Shown here in pieces: positions 8,910 through 17,563 of a stretch of 37,301 nucleotides of DNA (positions are counted from its first letter, which is position 1; each line of letters starts with the position of its first letter). The stretch is from Bacillota bacterium (GTDB lineage: Bacteria > Bacillota > SHA-98 > UBA4971). The notes under the pieces were generated by a model. That model had not been told where the DNA came from. It did not search any database and saw only the letters and a program-made list of their open reading frames with translations. The translations under genes and the position numbers were made by a program. The stretch spans positions 1 to 37,301 of the forward strand of contig JANLFY010000021.1 in the NCBI GenBank assembly GCA_024653485.1, in the 5' to 3' direction.

Positions 8910-9863
8910 ATGAACGCTTCCAGGTCTGCGGGGCCCGTGTGGAGGCGCGCTCTCATGCGGCGGAAGCGTCGTCTCACGGCAGGTGCGGGGCGTGAAAGGA
9001 GCGCAGGAGCGCGCCGTGTCTTATTGACTGGCGTCCTCGTCGTGTTCGCTCTGGCGGCAGCGCGGGCCTGGGCGGGCGCCGCGGACCAACCGCGAGGGGA
9101 CGCCCGCCTGACTGTCCACTTCATAGATGTGGGCCAGGGCGACGCCGTGCTCGTGCAGGCGCCGTCCGGCAAGAGGATGCTCGTGGACGGTGGTCCTGCG
9201 GAGACGTCGGACCGGCTTGTAAGCTACCTGAAACGCCACGGTGTCTCGAGCGTCGACGTCGTGGTGGCCACTCACCCTCACGCGGACCACATCGGTGGGC
9301 TCCTGGAAGTGCTCAAAGCCTTCTCTGTCGGTCTCGTGGTGGATTCGGGGAAGATCCACACGACCACCACGTACGAGCGCTTCCTCACGCTCGTCGACCA
9401 GAAGGGCGCAAGTTTCCGCCTGGGACGGGCGGGCGATGTAATAGATCTGGGTCCTGGCCTGGACGTAACGATCTTGCATCCTTCGGAGCCGCTGGCGGAA
9501 AGCATGAATGATTGCTCAATAGTCCTGAGACTGAGGTTTCGCGGCGTGAGCTTCCTACTCATGGGAGACGCCGAGAGGGAAGCGGAGGATGCCATCCTGA
9601 GGAGCGGACTCGAAGTGAGGGCAGACGTTCTCAAGGTGGCGCATCACGGCAGTTCGAGCTCGTCAAGCCCTCGATTCCTCAAGGCGGTGAGTCCCGCGAT
9701 TGCGGTGGTGCTCGTGGGTGCAGGCAACCCATTCGGCCACCCTCACCAGGCGACCCTTCGCAATCTCGTTGCCTGCGGAAGCAGAGTGTTCCGCACGGAC
9801 ATTCATGGAGACGTGGTCGTTGGCACCGACGGGTCGGCGATTCGGGTGGAGACAGGCCGCTAG
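8910..9863 (+). CDS. ComEC/Rec2-like metallo-beta-lactamase fold protein
   Basis: 317-residue secreted or membrane-anchored hydrolase resembling the C-terminal lactamase domain of ComEC. An N-terminal basic stretch is followed by a hydrophobic segment at about 36-52 with possible signal cleavage after AWA. The catalytic domain begins with LTVHFIDVGQGDAVLVQ, then the metal-binding motif HPHADH at residues 122-127, a later MNDCSIVLRL and LLMGDAE, and the family motif KVAHHGSSSSSS. GGAGG at about 8898-8902 lies seven bases before ATG 8910, which is why I choose this start over ATG 8880. Homologues are stand-alone proteins of unsettled function (nuclease or cyclic-nucleotide hydrolase activity has been proposed for the fold). 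The competence channel part of ComEC is absent. The gene is flanked by a terminator upstream and tldD downstream. Confidence 0.82.
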   Translation: MNASRSAGPVWRRALMRRKRRLTAGAGRERSAGARRVLLTGVLVVFALAAARAWAGAADQPRGDARLTVHFIDVGQGDAVLVQAPSGKRMLVDGGPAETSDRLVSYLKRHGVSSVDVVVATHPHADHIGGLLEVLKAFSVGLVVDSGKIHTTTTYERFLTLVDQKGASFRLGRAGDVIDLGPGLDVTILHPSEPLAESMNDCSIVLRLRFRGVSFLLMGDAEREAEDAILRSGLEVRADVLKVAHHGSSSSSSPRFLKAVSPAIAVVLVGAGNPFGHPHQATLRNLVACGSRVFRTDIHGDVVVGTDGSAIRVETGR

Positions 9864-9952
9864 GTGCTGCGTGGATGAGGGATGTCAGAGGTCCGTTGGA
9901 GGAGATACACAGGATCGACTAGTGGCGATCAACGCGAAGGGAAGGTGACGCG

Positions 9953-11329
9953 ATGCTCGATCTACTGAAGTCCGTTGCGACTGAGGCGCAAGGGTACGTC
10001 GAGATCAGGTACCACAGGCGTCTCCAGACAGCCGTCGACGCGCGCAACGGCGCGCTGAGACGCGTCGAGCGACGTACGCTCGCCGGGGCAGGAGTGAGGT
10101 GTCTCGTGGATGGTTCGTGGGGCTTCGTATCCACCACGGATGTCACTTTGGAGGGGTTGCGAAGGGCCGTGACCGAGGCTTCCGACGCGGCGAGAGCTGG
10201 TGCCCGCTTGCGAAGGGAGAAGGCGAGGCTTTCCGCGGCACGTCTCGCGAGTGGGGAATTCGCTTGCCAGACGTTCGACGACGAGCCGGACATAGCCGAG
10301 AAGATGAAGGTCGTCTTGGGAGCGGAAAGGCGAATGCGCGACGCGTCACCCCTCGTGGTCGGGAGCATGGTCATATACACCGAGTACGCCGACGAGAAGT
10401 ACATCGTGACCTCCGACGGCGCGCAGGCGCACATCGTCGACCGCAAGCCAAGCTTCCACGTATTCGCGACGGTCCGGCGAGGAGATGCTCATGAGACGGG
10501 GGCTAAGGCATGGGGAGTCACGGGGGGTTGGCATGACCTCTTGCGCAAGCGCGACCTGGACAAGATGGTGGACGAAGCGGTGGATCTAGCCGTGAGGAAA
10601 CTCGATGCGGGTTACGCAAAGGGCGGCAGTTACACGGTGATCCTAGATCCACAGCTGGTGGGGGTCCTGTCACACGAGGCGATAGGCCACACGGTCGAGG
10701 CCGATTTCGTGCAGAGCGGGTCCGTCGTGAAGGACAAGATAGGCGAGAAGGTCGCATCCGACCTCGTGACGCTCGTGGATGACGGAACCATGAGTGGCGC
10801 TGCAGGCATGGTGCTCGTTGACGACGAGGGCGTGCTAGGTGAGCGGACGGTGATCATCGACAAGGGAGTGCTCCGCAACTACCTGCACAGCCGCGAGTCC
10901 GCAGCGGCGTTCGGAGCGGCGCCTCACGGCAATGCGCGAGCGTTCACCTATCGTGACGAGCCCATAATCCGCATGACAAACACGTTCATCCTGCCAGGCA
11001 CAGCGAGTCTCGAGGACATGATCGCAGGCATAGACGACGGGTTCTTTCTCAAGGAAATGGGCCAAGGTGGGCAGGCGGACTCCACCGCGGAATTCATGTT
11101 TGGTGTCTCAGAGGCGTACAGGATCAAGCATGGGAAAATCGCGGAGCTCGTCAAGGGAGTGACTATCTCCGGACAAGCGTTTGACGTGCTGAAGAGCGTG
11201 GACGCGGTCTCCGGTGACTTCGAGCTTGCCCTTGGATCAGGCCATTGCGGGAAATGGCAGCTTGCCAAGGTCGACGCGGGCGGGCCTTACCTGAGATGTC
11301 GGGTGACCATCGGCGGACGTCATGACTGA
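9953..11329 (+). CDS. tldD: TldD-type metalloprotease
   Basis: 458-residue TldD family zinc protease, which works as a heterodimer with TldE. In E. coli the pair processes microcin B17 and degrades CcdA; in other bacteria it trims modified peptides. The catalytic HExxxH motif is seen at His241-Glu242-His246 within SHEAIGHTVEAD, and a C-terminal GSGHCGK segment carries a conserved Cys typical of TldD. The N-terminal half has the usual VEIRYHRR and GWGFVS-like elements (here GSWGFVSTTD). The start at ATG 9953 has AGGGAAGGTG upstream. The partner gene follows after 15 bases. No ribosomally made peptide gene is visible next to it, so a general proteolytic role is the safer reading. Confidence 0.88.
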   Translation: MLDLLKSVATEAQGYVEIRYHRRLQTAVDARNGALRRVERRTLAGAGVRCLVDGSWGFVSTTDVTLEGLRRAVTEASDAARAGARLRREKARLSAARLASGEFACQTFDDEPDIAEKMKVVLGAERRMRDASPLVVGSMVIYTEYADEKYIVTSDGAQAHIVDRKPSFHVFATVRRGDAHETGAKAWGVTGGWHDLLRKRDLDKMVDEAVDLAVRKLDAGYAKGGSYTVILDPQLVGVLSHEAIGHTVEADFVQSGSVVKDKIGEKVASDLVTLVDDGTMSGAAGMVLVDDEGVLGERTVIIDKGVLRNYLHSRESAAAFGAAPHGNARAFTYRDEPIIRMTNTFILPGTASLEDMIAGIDDGFFLKEMGQGGQADSTAEFMFGVSEAYRIKHGKIAELVKGVTISGQAFDVLKSVDAVSGDFELALGSGHCGKWQLAKVDAGGPYLRCRVTIGGRHD

Positions 11330-11344
11330 GGGGAGGACGGTGGG

Positions 11345-12679
11345 ATGAAAGGCTTGGAATTGTGCGAAGAAGTGGTAAGGCGCGCCAAGGCGAAAGGGGC
11401 GGACGAAGCCGAGGTCTACTACCTCAGGACGCGTAAGCTAGAGGCCGTTTTCGAGAAAAACGACCTCCAGGTGCCGAAGGGTGATACGTACGAGGGAATC
11501 GGCGTGCGCGTCATCCGCGATGCGAGGCTGGGGTTTGCTGCGACGAACGTCTTGACCCGCGAAACGATAGACGACACCATCCAGGCTGCGCTCGCCATAG
11601 CGGCGGCTTCGCCTCCTGACGTCAATCACGTCTTCCCCGAGCCGTCAGAGGTGACGAATGTGCCCGGGGTACACGACGAGAGGGCGACTGAGCTTGCATT
11701 GGACGATGCCGTTGAGCTCGGCTCGAGATTCGTGGAGGCGGCGAGGGGATATGACCGGCGGGTGACCATCGACGCTGCGGGCTTCGTCGCACAGGCGGGT
11801 GAACGCGCCTTGGCCAACTCGAGGGGTGTGCGCGCTTTCGAGAGGGTCAGCAACTTCTCCTGCACCGCCCTAGGGTTTGCTCGCGAAGGCGACGACGTTT
11901 CGTCGTTCGACGTCGAGTATTGCGGATCCTGCAATTTGGACGACATCGACCTGGCTGCGAGTGGGAGGCGTCTTGCGGAGAAGGTGGTGAAGTCGCTCGG
12001 AGCCACGACCATCCCGAGTTTCAGGGGGACGGTCATAGTCACTCCCTACGCTGGAGGCGAGCTCATTGCTCAGCCAGTGGCGTTTTCGGCAGCCGCTGAC
12101 AATGTTCAGGAGGGAAGGTCGCGGTGGCACGGGAAGCTGGCGACGAGCGTGGCATCAGTGGGTCTCACCGTCGTCGATGACCCGCGCATCCCCGCTGGCC
12201 TGGGCTCGACCTCATTCGACCGGGAGGGCGTCCCGCCCCAGAGGCTCGAGATAATCAAGGACGGGGTGCTCTGCCAGTATCTCCACAATTGCTATACCGC
12301 CCGCAAGGATGGGGTCCGTTCCAACGGTCGCGCGGTGGGAAGTGACCAGACGACGCCCGGCATCGGAACGACAAACCTCGTCATCGCCCCCGGGACCGTG
12401 CCTCTCGAGGACATGATCAGGGACACCGCAAAGGGGCTTGTTGTCAACAGGTTCTCCGGGAATCTCGACCCTGTGAGCGGCGATTTCTCAGGTGTGGTCA
12501 AGGGCGGACAGTACATCGAGAATGGCGAGGTCGTCAAGCCCGTGAAGGAGGTCATGATCGCGGGAAACATCTACGAACTCCTCTCGCGCATAGCAGCCGT
12601 ATCAATGGAAACGGTGACGCTCGGAGAAGCCAGACTGCCATACATCCAGCTCGAGGGCGTATCCGTGACGGGCAAGTAG
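11345..12679 (+). CDS. tldE: TldE/PmbA-type protease subunit
   Basis: 444-residue TldE (PmbA) homologue, the non-metal-binding partner that forms the active chamber with TldD. It lacks an HExxxH motif, as expected. Family signs include the N-terminal ADEAEVYYLRTRKLEAVFEKN, the central VIVTPYAGGELIAQPV and the C-terminal VSGDFSGVVKGGQYIENGE. Its ATG 11345 is preceded by GGGGAGGACGGTGGG. The short spacing from tldD indicates a single transcript. The two proteins match family sizes closely (about 450 residues each). Confidence 0.88.
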   Translation: MKGLELCEEVVRRAKAKGADEAEVYYLRTRKLEAVFEKNDLQVPKGDTYEGIGVRVIRDARLGFAATNVLTRETIDDTIQAALAIAAASPPDVNHVFPEPSEVTNVPGVHDERATELALDDAVELGSRFVEAARGYDRRVTIDAAGFVAQAGERALANSRGVRAFERVSNFSCTALGFAREGDDVSSFDVEYCGSCNLDDIDLAASGRRLAEKVVKSLGATTIPSFRGTVIVTPYAGGELIAQPVAFSAAADNVQEGRSRWHGKLATSVASVGLTVVDDPRIPAGLGSTSFDREGVPPQRLEIIKDGVLCQYLHNCYTARKDGVRSNGRAVGSDQTTPGIGTTNLVIAPGTVPLEDMIRDTAKGLVVNRFSGNLDPVSGDFSGVVKGGQYIENGEVVKPVKEVMIAGNIYELLSRIAAVSMETVTLGEARLPYIQLEGVSVTGK

Positions 12680-12757
12680 GGTCGGGTCCCCTCGGCGACA
12701 CCGAGCGGGGCGTGGGATGAGGGCGACCGCATTCGGACGAAGACTGGAGGAGATCGC

Positions 12758-13618
12758 ATGGGAGGCAATGAGCTGCGAGAGATACGCGTGTCAGACGTCA
12801 CGGCCGCTGTGAAGAGGCTATGCATAAGCGCAAACTGCAATGTTCCGGGCGAGACGATAGCGGCGCTAAAGCGTGCTGTTGAGGAGGAAGAGTCCCCCGT
12901 GGGAAGGGAGGTCCTCAAACAGATACTCGAGAACCACCGGATAGCACGAGAAGAAGGGGTCCCGGCCTGTCAAGACACCGGGGTAGCCCTGGTCTTCCTC
13001 GAGGTAGGGCAGGACGTGCATTTCGTCGGTGGGGACCTCTACGAGGCTATCAATGACGGAGTGAGACAAGGGTACATAGAGGGCTACCTTCGGAAGTCGC
13101 TCGTGAACGACCCGCTCTTCAAGAGGGTGAACACCGGAGATAACACGCCCGCGATGATCTACACGGACATCGTTCCCGGCACAGGCCTTAGGATAACCGT
13201 GGCGCCGAAGGGGGGCGGTGCGGAGAACATGAGCGGCATCGCAATGCTGCCACCTGCGGCCGGGGTGGAAGGTGTGAAGAAGTTCGTGGTTGAACGCGTG
13301 CAAAAAGCGGGCTCCAATCCCTGTCCGCCAGTGGTGGTGGGGGTCGGGATAGGAGGAACCTTCGACCGCGTGGCACTCCTCGCAAAGAAGGCGCTCCTGC
13401 GGCCTGTGGGCTCGCACAACGCCGACCCGCTGTACGCCGAGCTCGAGAGGGAGCTCCTCACGGAGGTCAATAGGCTTGGGATCGGGCCGCAAGGATTCGG
13501 AGGCAGGACGACGGCGCTTGCCGTGAACGTCGAGTACGCGCCGTGCCACATTGCGAGCATGCCTGTGGCCGTGAACCTCAACTGTCACGTAGGCCCGCAT
13601 GAATCGATAGTGCTCTGA
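12758..13618 (+). CDS. class I fumarate hydratase (or tartrate dehydratase) alpha subunit
   Basis: 286-residue alpha subunit of the two-component, iron-sulfur class I hydratase that interconverts fumarate and L-malate. Some relatives act on tartrate. Sequence evidence: PACQDTGVALVFLEVGQ around Cys71, KGGGAENMS at about 151-159, NPCPPVVVGVGIGGTFDR around Cys189, and the C-terminal APCHIASMPVAVNLNCH with Cys263 and Cys276. Cys71 and Cys189 are spaced like the first two cluster cysteines of known class I fumarases. The third ligand is either of the last two. ACTGGAGGAGA upstream gives a strong ribosome binding site for ATG 12758. The oxygen-labile cluster fits an anaerobe. The beta subunit gene follows after 41 bases. 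Confidence 0.88.
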   Translation: MGGNELREIRVSDVTAAVKRLCISANCNVPGETIAALKRAVEEEESPVGREVLKQILENHRIAREEGVPACQDTGVALVFLEVGQDVHFVGGDLYEAINDGVRQGYIEGYLRKSLVNDPLFKRVNTGDNTPAMIYTDIVPGTGLRITVAPKGGGAENMSGIAMLPPAAGVEGVKKFVVERVQKAGSNPCPPVVVGVGIGGTFDRVALLAKKALLRPVGSHNADPLYAELERELLTEVNRLGIGPQGFGGRTTALAVNVEYAPCHIASMPVAVNLNCHVGPHESIVL

Positions 13619-13659
13619 GCCGTGATCTGATGAACATCAAGCCGGAGGAGGGGTCACAG

Positions 13660-14211
13660 GTGACGATAGACATATGTACACCCATGTCTGACGACGTGGT
13701 TGCGCGGCTCAAGGCCGGCGACAACGTGAGGATATCGGGAATCTTGTTCACCGCTCGGGACGCCGCACACAAGAGGCTCGTTGGGTTGCTCAACGAGGGG
13801 AAAGAGCTTCCCGTGGACATACGAGGTCAGATCATATACTATGTCGGTCCGGCGCCCGCGCCCCCAGGTCGTCCGATCGGCTCGGCCGGGCCAACCACCA
13901 GCTACAGGATGGATTCGTATGCTCCCATATTGATGGAGCACGGGCTCAAGGGCATGATCGGGAAGGGAAGCCGTTCCCAGGACGTGAGAGACGCCATGGT
14001 GAAGTTCAAGGCTGTGTACTTCGCCGCCATAGGTGGCGCCGGCGCGCTTCTCGCGAAGTGCGTGAAGGCATCGGAGCTTGTGGCGTACGAAGACCTCGGT
14101 CCCGAGGCGATCAGGAAGCTCACGGTGGAAGACTTCCCGGCAGTCGTCGTAAACGACGTGTACGGCAACGACCTGTACGAAGACGGCGTGCGTAAGTACC
14201 GCATAGGCTGA
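13660..14211 (+). CDS. class I fumarate hydratase (or tartrate dehydratase) beta subunit
   Basis: 183-residue beta subunit, equivalent to the C-terminal domain of single-chain FumA. Motifs are GDNVRISGILFTARDAAHKRL at about 26-46 (ARDAAH is near invariant), the GPTTSYRMD segment, IGKGSRS at about 102-108 and the C-terminal VNDVYGNDLY. The GTG at 13660 is preceded by GGAGGAGGGG six bases away and begins the family-typical sequence, so it is preferred over ATG 13630, which has no ribosome binding site. Fumarase and tartrate dehydratase cannot be separated from sequence alone. No tartrate transport or regulator gene is nearby, which favours fumarase. Confidence 0.87.
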   Translation: MTIDICTPMSDDVVARLKAGDNVRISGILFTARDAAHKRLVGLLNEGKELPVDIRGQIIYYVGPAPAPPGRPIGSAGPTTSYRMDSYAPILMEHGLKGMIGKGSRSQDVRDAMVKFKAVYFAAIGGAGALLAKCVKASELVAYEDLGPEAIRKLTVEDFPAVVVNDVYGNDLYEDGVRKYRIG

Positions 14212-14323
14212 ACGCAGGGACGAGAGGGGGTCGCGGCCCGCTGAAACCTCCGCGGACCCGACGGGCTGGTCCTCGACAGGTCCCGCGCGATAGCACGGCC
14301 GCGATCTGGCTCCGGAGGGGGAC

Positions 14324-15373
14324 GTGAGATCCCGGATGTTGAGGCCCATTGTGTGGACTGGAAGGACGCTGGAACTCTTGGATCAGACCCGACTGCCCTC
14401 GGACAAGGTGTTCGTCAGCTGCGCAAGTTATCGCGACGTGAGAGATGCGATCCGCGAGATGAAGGTTCGGGGTGCTCCTGCAATAGGCGTCAGCGCCGCG
14501 TACGGCATGGTCCTTGCCGCGCGTGAGTTGGAAGCCGACGTTCGCGGGGCGTACATCGAAAGCCTCAAGGCGGCATCGCGGGACCTCGCACAGGCGAGGC
14601 CTACCGCGGTCAACTTGGCGTGGGCGGTGGAGAGAATGTTGGACGTTGCCTTGGGCTGTGAGGACTGGAGGGACATCCCCGCCGCTCTGGAAGAGGCCGC
14701 TCGGGCCATGGAGATGGACGACGTCGAGGCGAACAGGCGGATCGGCAGGCACGGAGCGCCGCTCCTCGGAGATCCCGTGACGGTGCTCACGCACTGTAAC
14801 GCGGGCGCGCTCGCGACCGCCGGGTACGGTACAGCGCTTGGGGTCGTGCGGGCCGCGGTCGAACAGGGGAAGCGCGTGCGCGTCTACGCTGACGAGACCC
14901 GGCCGTACCTTCAGGGCGCGAGGCTGACCGCCTTCGAGCTCTTGGAAGAGGGCATTCCTGTGACGCTCATAACGGATGGCATGGCCGGCTACGTGATGAA
15001 CCTCGGCAGAGTCGATTGCGTGATCGTCGGCGCCGACAGGATCGCTGCAAATGGTGACGTGGCGAACAAGATAGGCACGTACAGCCTTGCGGTGCTCGCG
15101 AAGGAGAACGGCATTCCGTTCTACGTCGCCGCCCCAGTGTCAACGCTCGACCTTGGTTGCCCTACCGGCCGGGACATCCCCATCGAAGAAAGGGATCCGG
15201 AGGAAGTCGTGGGCATTCTCGGGCACAGGATAGCGCCGGAAGGCGTGGACGTGTTCAACCCCGCCTTCGATGTCACCCCGGCATGGTACATTTCGGCGAT
15301 CATCACTGACAGAGGCATAGCCCGTCCCCCGTATGACAAGAGCCTGAGAGGGCTCGTCCCTCGGCACGGATGA
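14324..15373 (+). CDS. mtnA: S-methyl-5-thioribose-1-phosphate isomerase
   Basis: 349-residue MtnA of the eIF2B-related aldose-ketose isomerase family. It converts 5-methylthioribose-1-phosphate to 5-methylthioribulose-1-phosphate in methylthioadenosine salvage. Diagnostic segments are VRGAPAIGVSAAYG (48-61), the catalytic cysteine Cys158 in THCNAGALATAGYGTALG, ADETRPYLQGARLTAFEL (189-206), and Asp238 in VGADRIAANGDVANKIGTY. These match Cys160 and Asp240 of characterised MtnA enzymes. The late motif IEERDPEEV is also typical. GTG 14324 has GGAGGGGG five bases upstream. The neighbouring phosphorylase supplies a plausible preceding step. No mtnB, mtnC or mtnD is seen, so the classic oxygen-dependent pathway is not encoded here. 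Confidence 0.92.
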   Translation: MRSRMLRPIVWTGRTLELLDQTRLPSDKVFVSCASYRDVRDAIREMKVRGAPAIGVSAAYGMVLAARELEADVRGAYIESLKAASRDLAQARPTAVNLAWAVERMLDVALGCEDWRDIPAALEEAARAMEMDDVEANRRIGRHGAPLLGDPVTVLTHCNAGALATAGYGTALGVVRAAVEQGKRVRVYADETRPYLQGARLTAFELLEEGIPVTLITDGMAGYVMNLGRVDCVIVGADRIAANGDVANKIGTYSLAVLAKENGIPFYVAAPVSTLDLGCPTGRDIPIEERDPEEVVGILGHRIAPEGVDVFNPAFDVTPAWYISAIITDRGIARPPYDKSLRGLVPRHG

Positions 15374-15510
15374 GTCTACGAGCGGGGCGACGGCTCGTGT
15401 GGGGCATTGAGTTACGTCCAGCGATCCCCCTGTTGGAGCTATTGGTCGCTCCCTTCCGAACGCCCAACAAGCCAAGCAGTTCCAGGCAGAAGGAAACGGG
15501 GTGGGGTAGG

Positions 15511-16281
15511 ATGGAAGAAGCCCAGATTCTGCCCATACTAAAGATCCGTCCCGGCGAGATCTCCTCTTACGTGGTCGTCTGCGGGGACCCGGGCCGGACG
15601 GGCATCATCGCCAAGCACCTTGAGAATGTCCGCGAGGTAGCGTACAACCGAGAGTATCGAGTGGTGAACGGTGTATACCGGGGCACACCGGTCACGGTCG
15701 CGTCCCACGGAGTGGGAGCGGCCGGGGCGTGCGTGTGTTTCGAAGAACTAATCAAAGCCGGGGCGAGGGTGCTAATCAGGGTGGGAACAGCGGGGTCGTT
15801 GAGCCGCGCCATAGTAGACGGCGATCTCATAGTCGCCACCGGCGCCGTCCGGGAGGACGGGGTGACGTCCCAGCTGGTTCCGCTCTCGTTCCCGGCGATC
15901 GCCGACTCCAAGGTGGCGGACGCCCTGTATAGGGAGGCTCGCGATCGCGGTGCCAGGGTGGCCAAGGGTATCGTGCTGACCGTGGGGGCGTTTTATCCGG
16001 GCATCCTGCCGCTGCCCAACGCGGAGATGAGCCGCGCCGGGGCCATAGGCGTGGAGATGGAGGTATCGGCCCTTCTCATCGTGGCCGCGCTGCGCGGCGC
16101 GCGCGCTGGCGCGATCCTCGCCGTGGACGGCGTGGCCATAGACTTCGAGGCGGACTCGTACAATCCCAATCGAGACGTGGTGGCGAAGGCAGTGGAGCTC
16201 GAGGCGGAGATAGCTCTCGATGCCGTCTCCCGGCTTTCGAGAGATGAGGGACACGAGGACTGGAAAGACTCGGGATGGTGA
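15511..16281 (+). CDS. nucleoside phosphorylase (uridine phosphorylase / PNP-UDP family)
   Basis: 256-residue enzyme of the hexameric purine/uridine phosphorylase family that splits nucleosides with phosphate. Visible motifs: CGDPGR (24-29, phosphate site), ASHGVGAAGACVCFEEL (65-80), RVGTAGSL (90-97), and GVEMEVSAL (180-188) holding the ribose-binding Glu-Met-Glu. The frame is open back to 15370, but the first 47 codons are not family-like, and ATG 15511 is preceded by GGGGTAGG and starts at the usual position. Its place directly after mtnA suggests it may act on 5'-methylthioadenosine, although its sequence looks more like uridine phosphorylase than canonical MtnP. Substrate assignment is therefore open. 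Confidence 0.82.
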   Translation: MEEAQILPILKIRPGEISSYVVVCGDPGRTGIIAKHLENVREVAYNREYRVVNGVYRGTPVTVASHGVGAAGACVCFEELIKAGARVLIRVGTAGSLSRAIVDGDLIVATGAVREDGVTSQLVPLSFPAIADSKVADALYREARDRGARVAKGIVLTVGAFYPGILPLPNAEMSRAGAIGVEMEVSALLIVAALRGARAGAILAVDGVAIDFEADSYNPNRDVVAKAVELEAEIALDAVSRLSRDEGHEDWKDSGW

Positions 16282-16288
16282 AGGCAGA

Positions 16289-17503
16289 ATGGGAAACGGA
16301 GCGGGCAGAGACGAGGGGCCACGGCGCGCCCCTGGGTTCGATACGCAGGCGATCCATGCCGGCTGGGATGGCAAACACGCGCTTGGTGCGCTCAACCCGC
16401 CGCTGTACCAGACCACCAGCTTCGTGTTTGACAGCGTCTCCCACGCGCAGGAGGTGTTCTCAGGCGAGTCCGCGGAGTACGTGTATACCCGAGGCAACAA
16501 CCCGACCTTGCGGCTCTTCGAGAGGAAGATGGCGATACTCGAGAAAGGTGAGAAGGCGGTGGCTTTCTCGTCTGGGATGGCCGCGATCTCCTCAGTTCTC
16601 CTTTCCTTCCTGGAGGCGGGAGACGAGGTCCTGACCTCTCGGACCATCTATGGATCGACTTACCACCTCCTGACGCAGCTCCTTCCGCGCTACTCCGTGA
16701 AGACTAGGTTCGCGAACCTTGCAAGCCCCGGGGCGGTGCGCGCAGCCCTGACCGAAGCGACCAAGGTCGTGTATATCGAGACCCCCGCCAACCCAAGCCT
16801 CGAGCTCGTTGACATACGAGAAGCCTCCATGGCAGCTCACGAAGTGGGGGCTGTGGTAGTCGTGGACAACACGTTCGCGACGCCGTATTTCCAGAATCCG
16901 CTCGCTTTAGGCGCCGATGTGGTCGTGCACTCCTGCACGAAGTACATAGGAGGGCACGGGGACGCCCTGGGCGGGGTAGCGGTGGCCCGCGACCCCGATT
17001 ACATTCTGAGGCTGCGCTTCGAATTCCTGTGCGACCTCGGGAGCGTGCTTTCGCCGTTCAACGCGTGGCTGTTTCTGCGCGGGCTGAAGACTTTGGGAGT
17101 CCGGATGGAGCGCCACGCGAGCAATGCGCTGGTGGTGGCGAGGTTCCTTTCGGACCATCCGAAAGTGGAGCGTGTGTCGTACCCAGGCCTTGATGGTTTT
17201 CCCCAGCGTGACTTGGCCAGACGCCAGATGCGGGGCTACGGAGGCGTGGTGTCCTTCGAAGTGAGAGGGGGATACGAAGCTGCGGTGCGCTTCATCGACA
17301 GGCTGAGGCTCACCACCATAGCCGTGAGCTTGGGGGACGCCGAAACCCTCGTCGAACACCCGGCATCCATGACTCATCGCGAGTACCCCAGGGAGAGGCT
17401 GCCCGAGTTTGGGTTCAGCGAGGCCCTAGTGCGTCTGTCCGTGGGGCTGGAGGATCCGGAGGACATCATCGACGACCTGGATCACGCGCTTCGGCGTACC
17501 TAG
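16289..17503 (+). CDS. Cys/Met metabolism PLP enzyme (methionine gamma-lyase / O-acetylhomoserine sulfhydrylase-like)
   Basis: 404-residue trans-sulfuration family enzyme. PLP-binding lysine Lys218 is in HSCTKYIGGHGDALGG, Asp193 in VVDNTFATPYFQNP contacts the PLP ring, and Tyr121 is in IYGSTYHLL. The C-terminus RLSVGLEDPEDIIDDL is the family signature. In methionine gamma-lyase the residue after YG is a functional cysteine; here it is Ser (YGST), so a lyase assignment is uncertain, and cystathionine gamma-synthase or homoserine sulfhydrylase activity is equally possible. ATG 16289 lies eight bases after the phosphorylase stop, with GGTGAAGG before it, and is preferred over an upstream extension into that gene. 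Together with mtnA it may recycle the methylthio group to methionine. Confidence 0.85.
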   Translation: MGNGAGRDEGPRRAPGFDTQAIHAGWDGKHALGALNPPLYQTTSFVFDSVSHAQEVFSGESAEYVYTRGNNPTLRLFERKMAILEKGEKAVAFSSGMAAISSVLLSFLEAGDEVLTSRTIYGSTYHLLTQLLPRYSVKTRFANLASPGAVRAALTEATKVVYIETPANPSLELVDIREASMAAHEVGAVVVVDNTFATPYFQNPLALGADVVVHSCTKYIGGHGDALGGVAVARDPDYILRLRFEFLCDLGSVLSPFNAWLFLRGLKTLGVRMERHASNALVVARFLSDHPKVERVSYPGLDGFPQRDLARRQMRGYGGVVSFEVRGGYEAAVRFIDRLRLTTIAVSLGDAETLVEHPASMTHREYPRERLPEFGFSEALVRLSVGLEDPEDIIDDLDHALRRT

Positions 17504-17563
17504 CGCGATACCGAACTCAGGATGTCCCCCAAGGCGTCAGGATCCGGAGGGCTTGGGTGTCTT

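Noticed and set aside
9953-12679. TldD/TldE as part of a peptide-maturation (RiPP) cluster
   Set aside because: No small precursor gene, modification enzyme or exporter directly tied to the pair is visible; the nearby ABC exporter is a GldA-type module behind a terminator.
15370-15510. Longer nucleoside phosphorylase starting in the mtnA stop (ATGA)
   Set aside because: The overlap looks like coupling, but the extra 47 residues do not resemble the family, and ATG 15511 begins where homologues begin.
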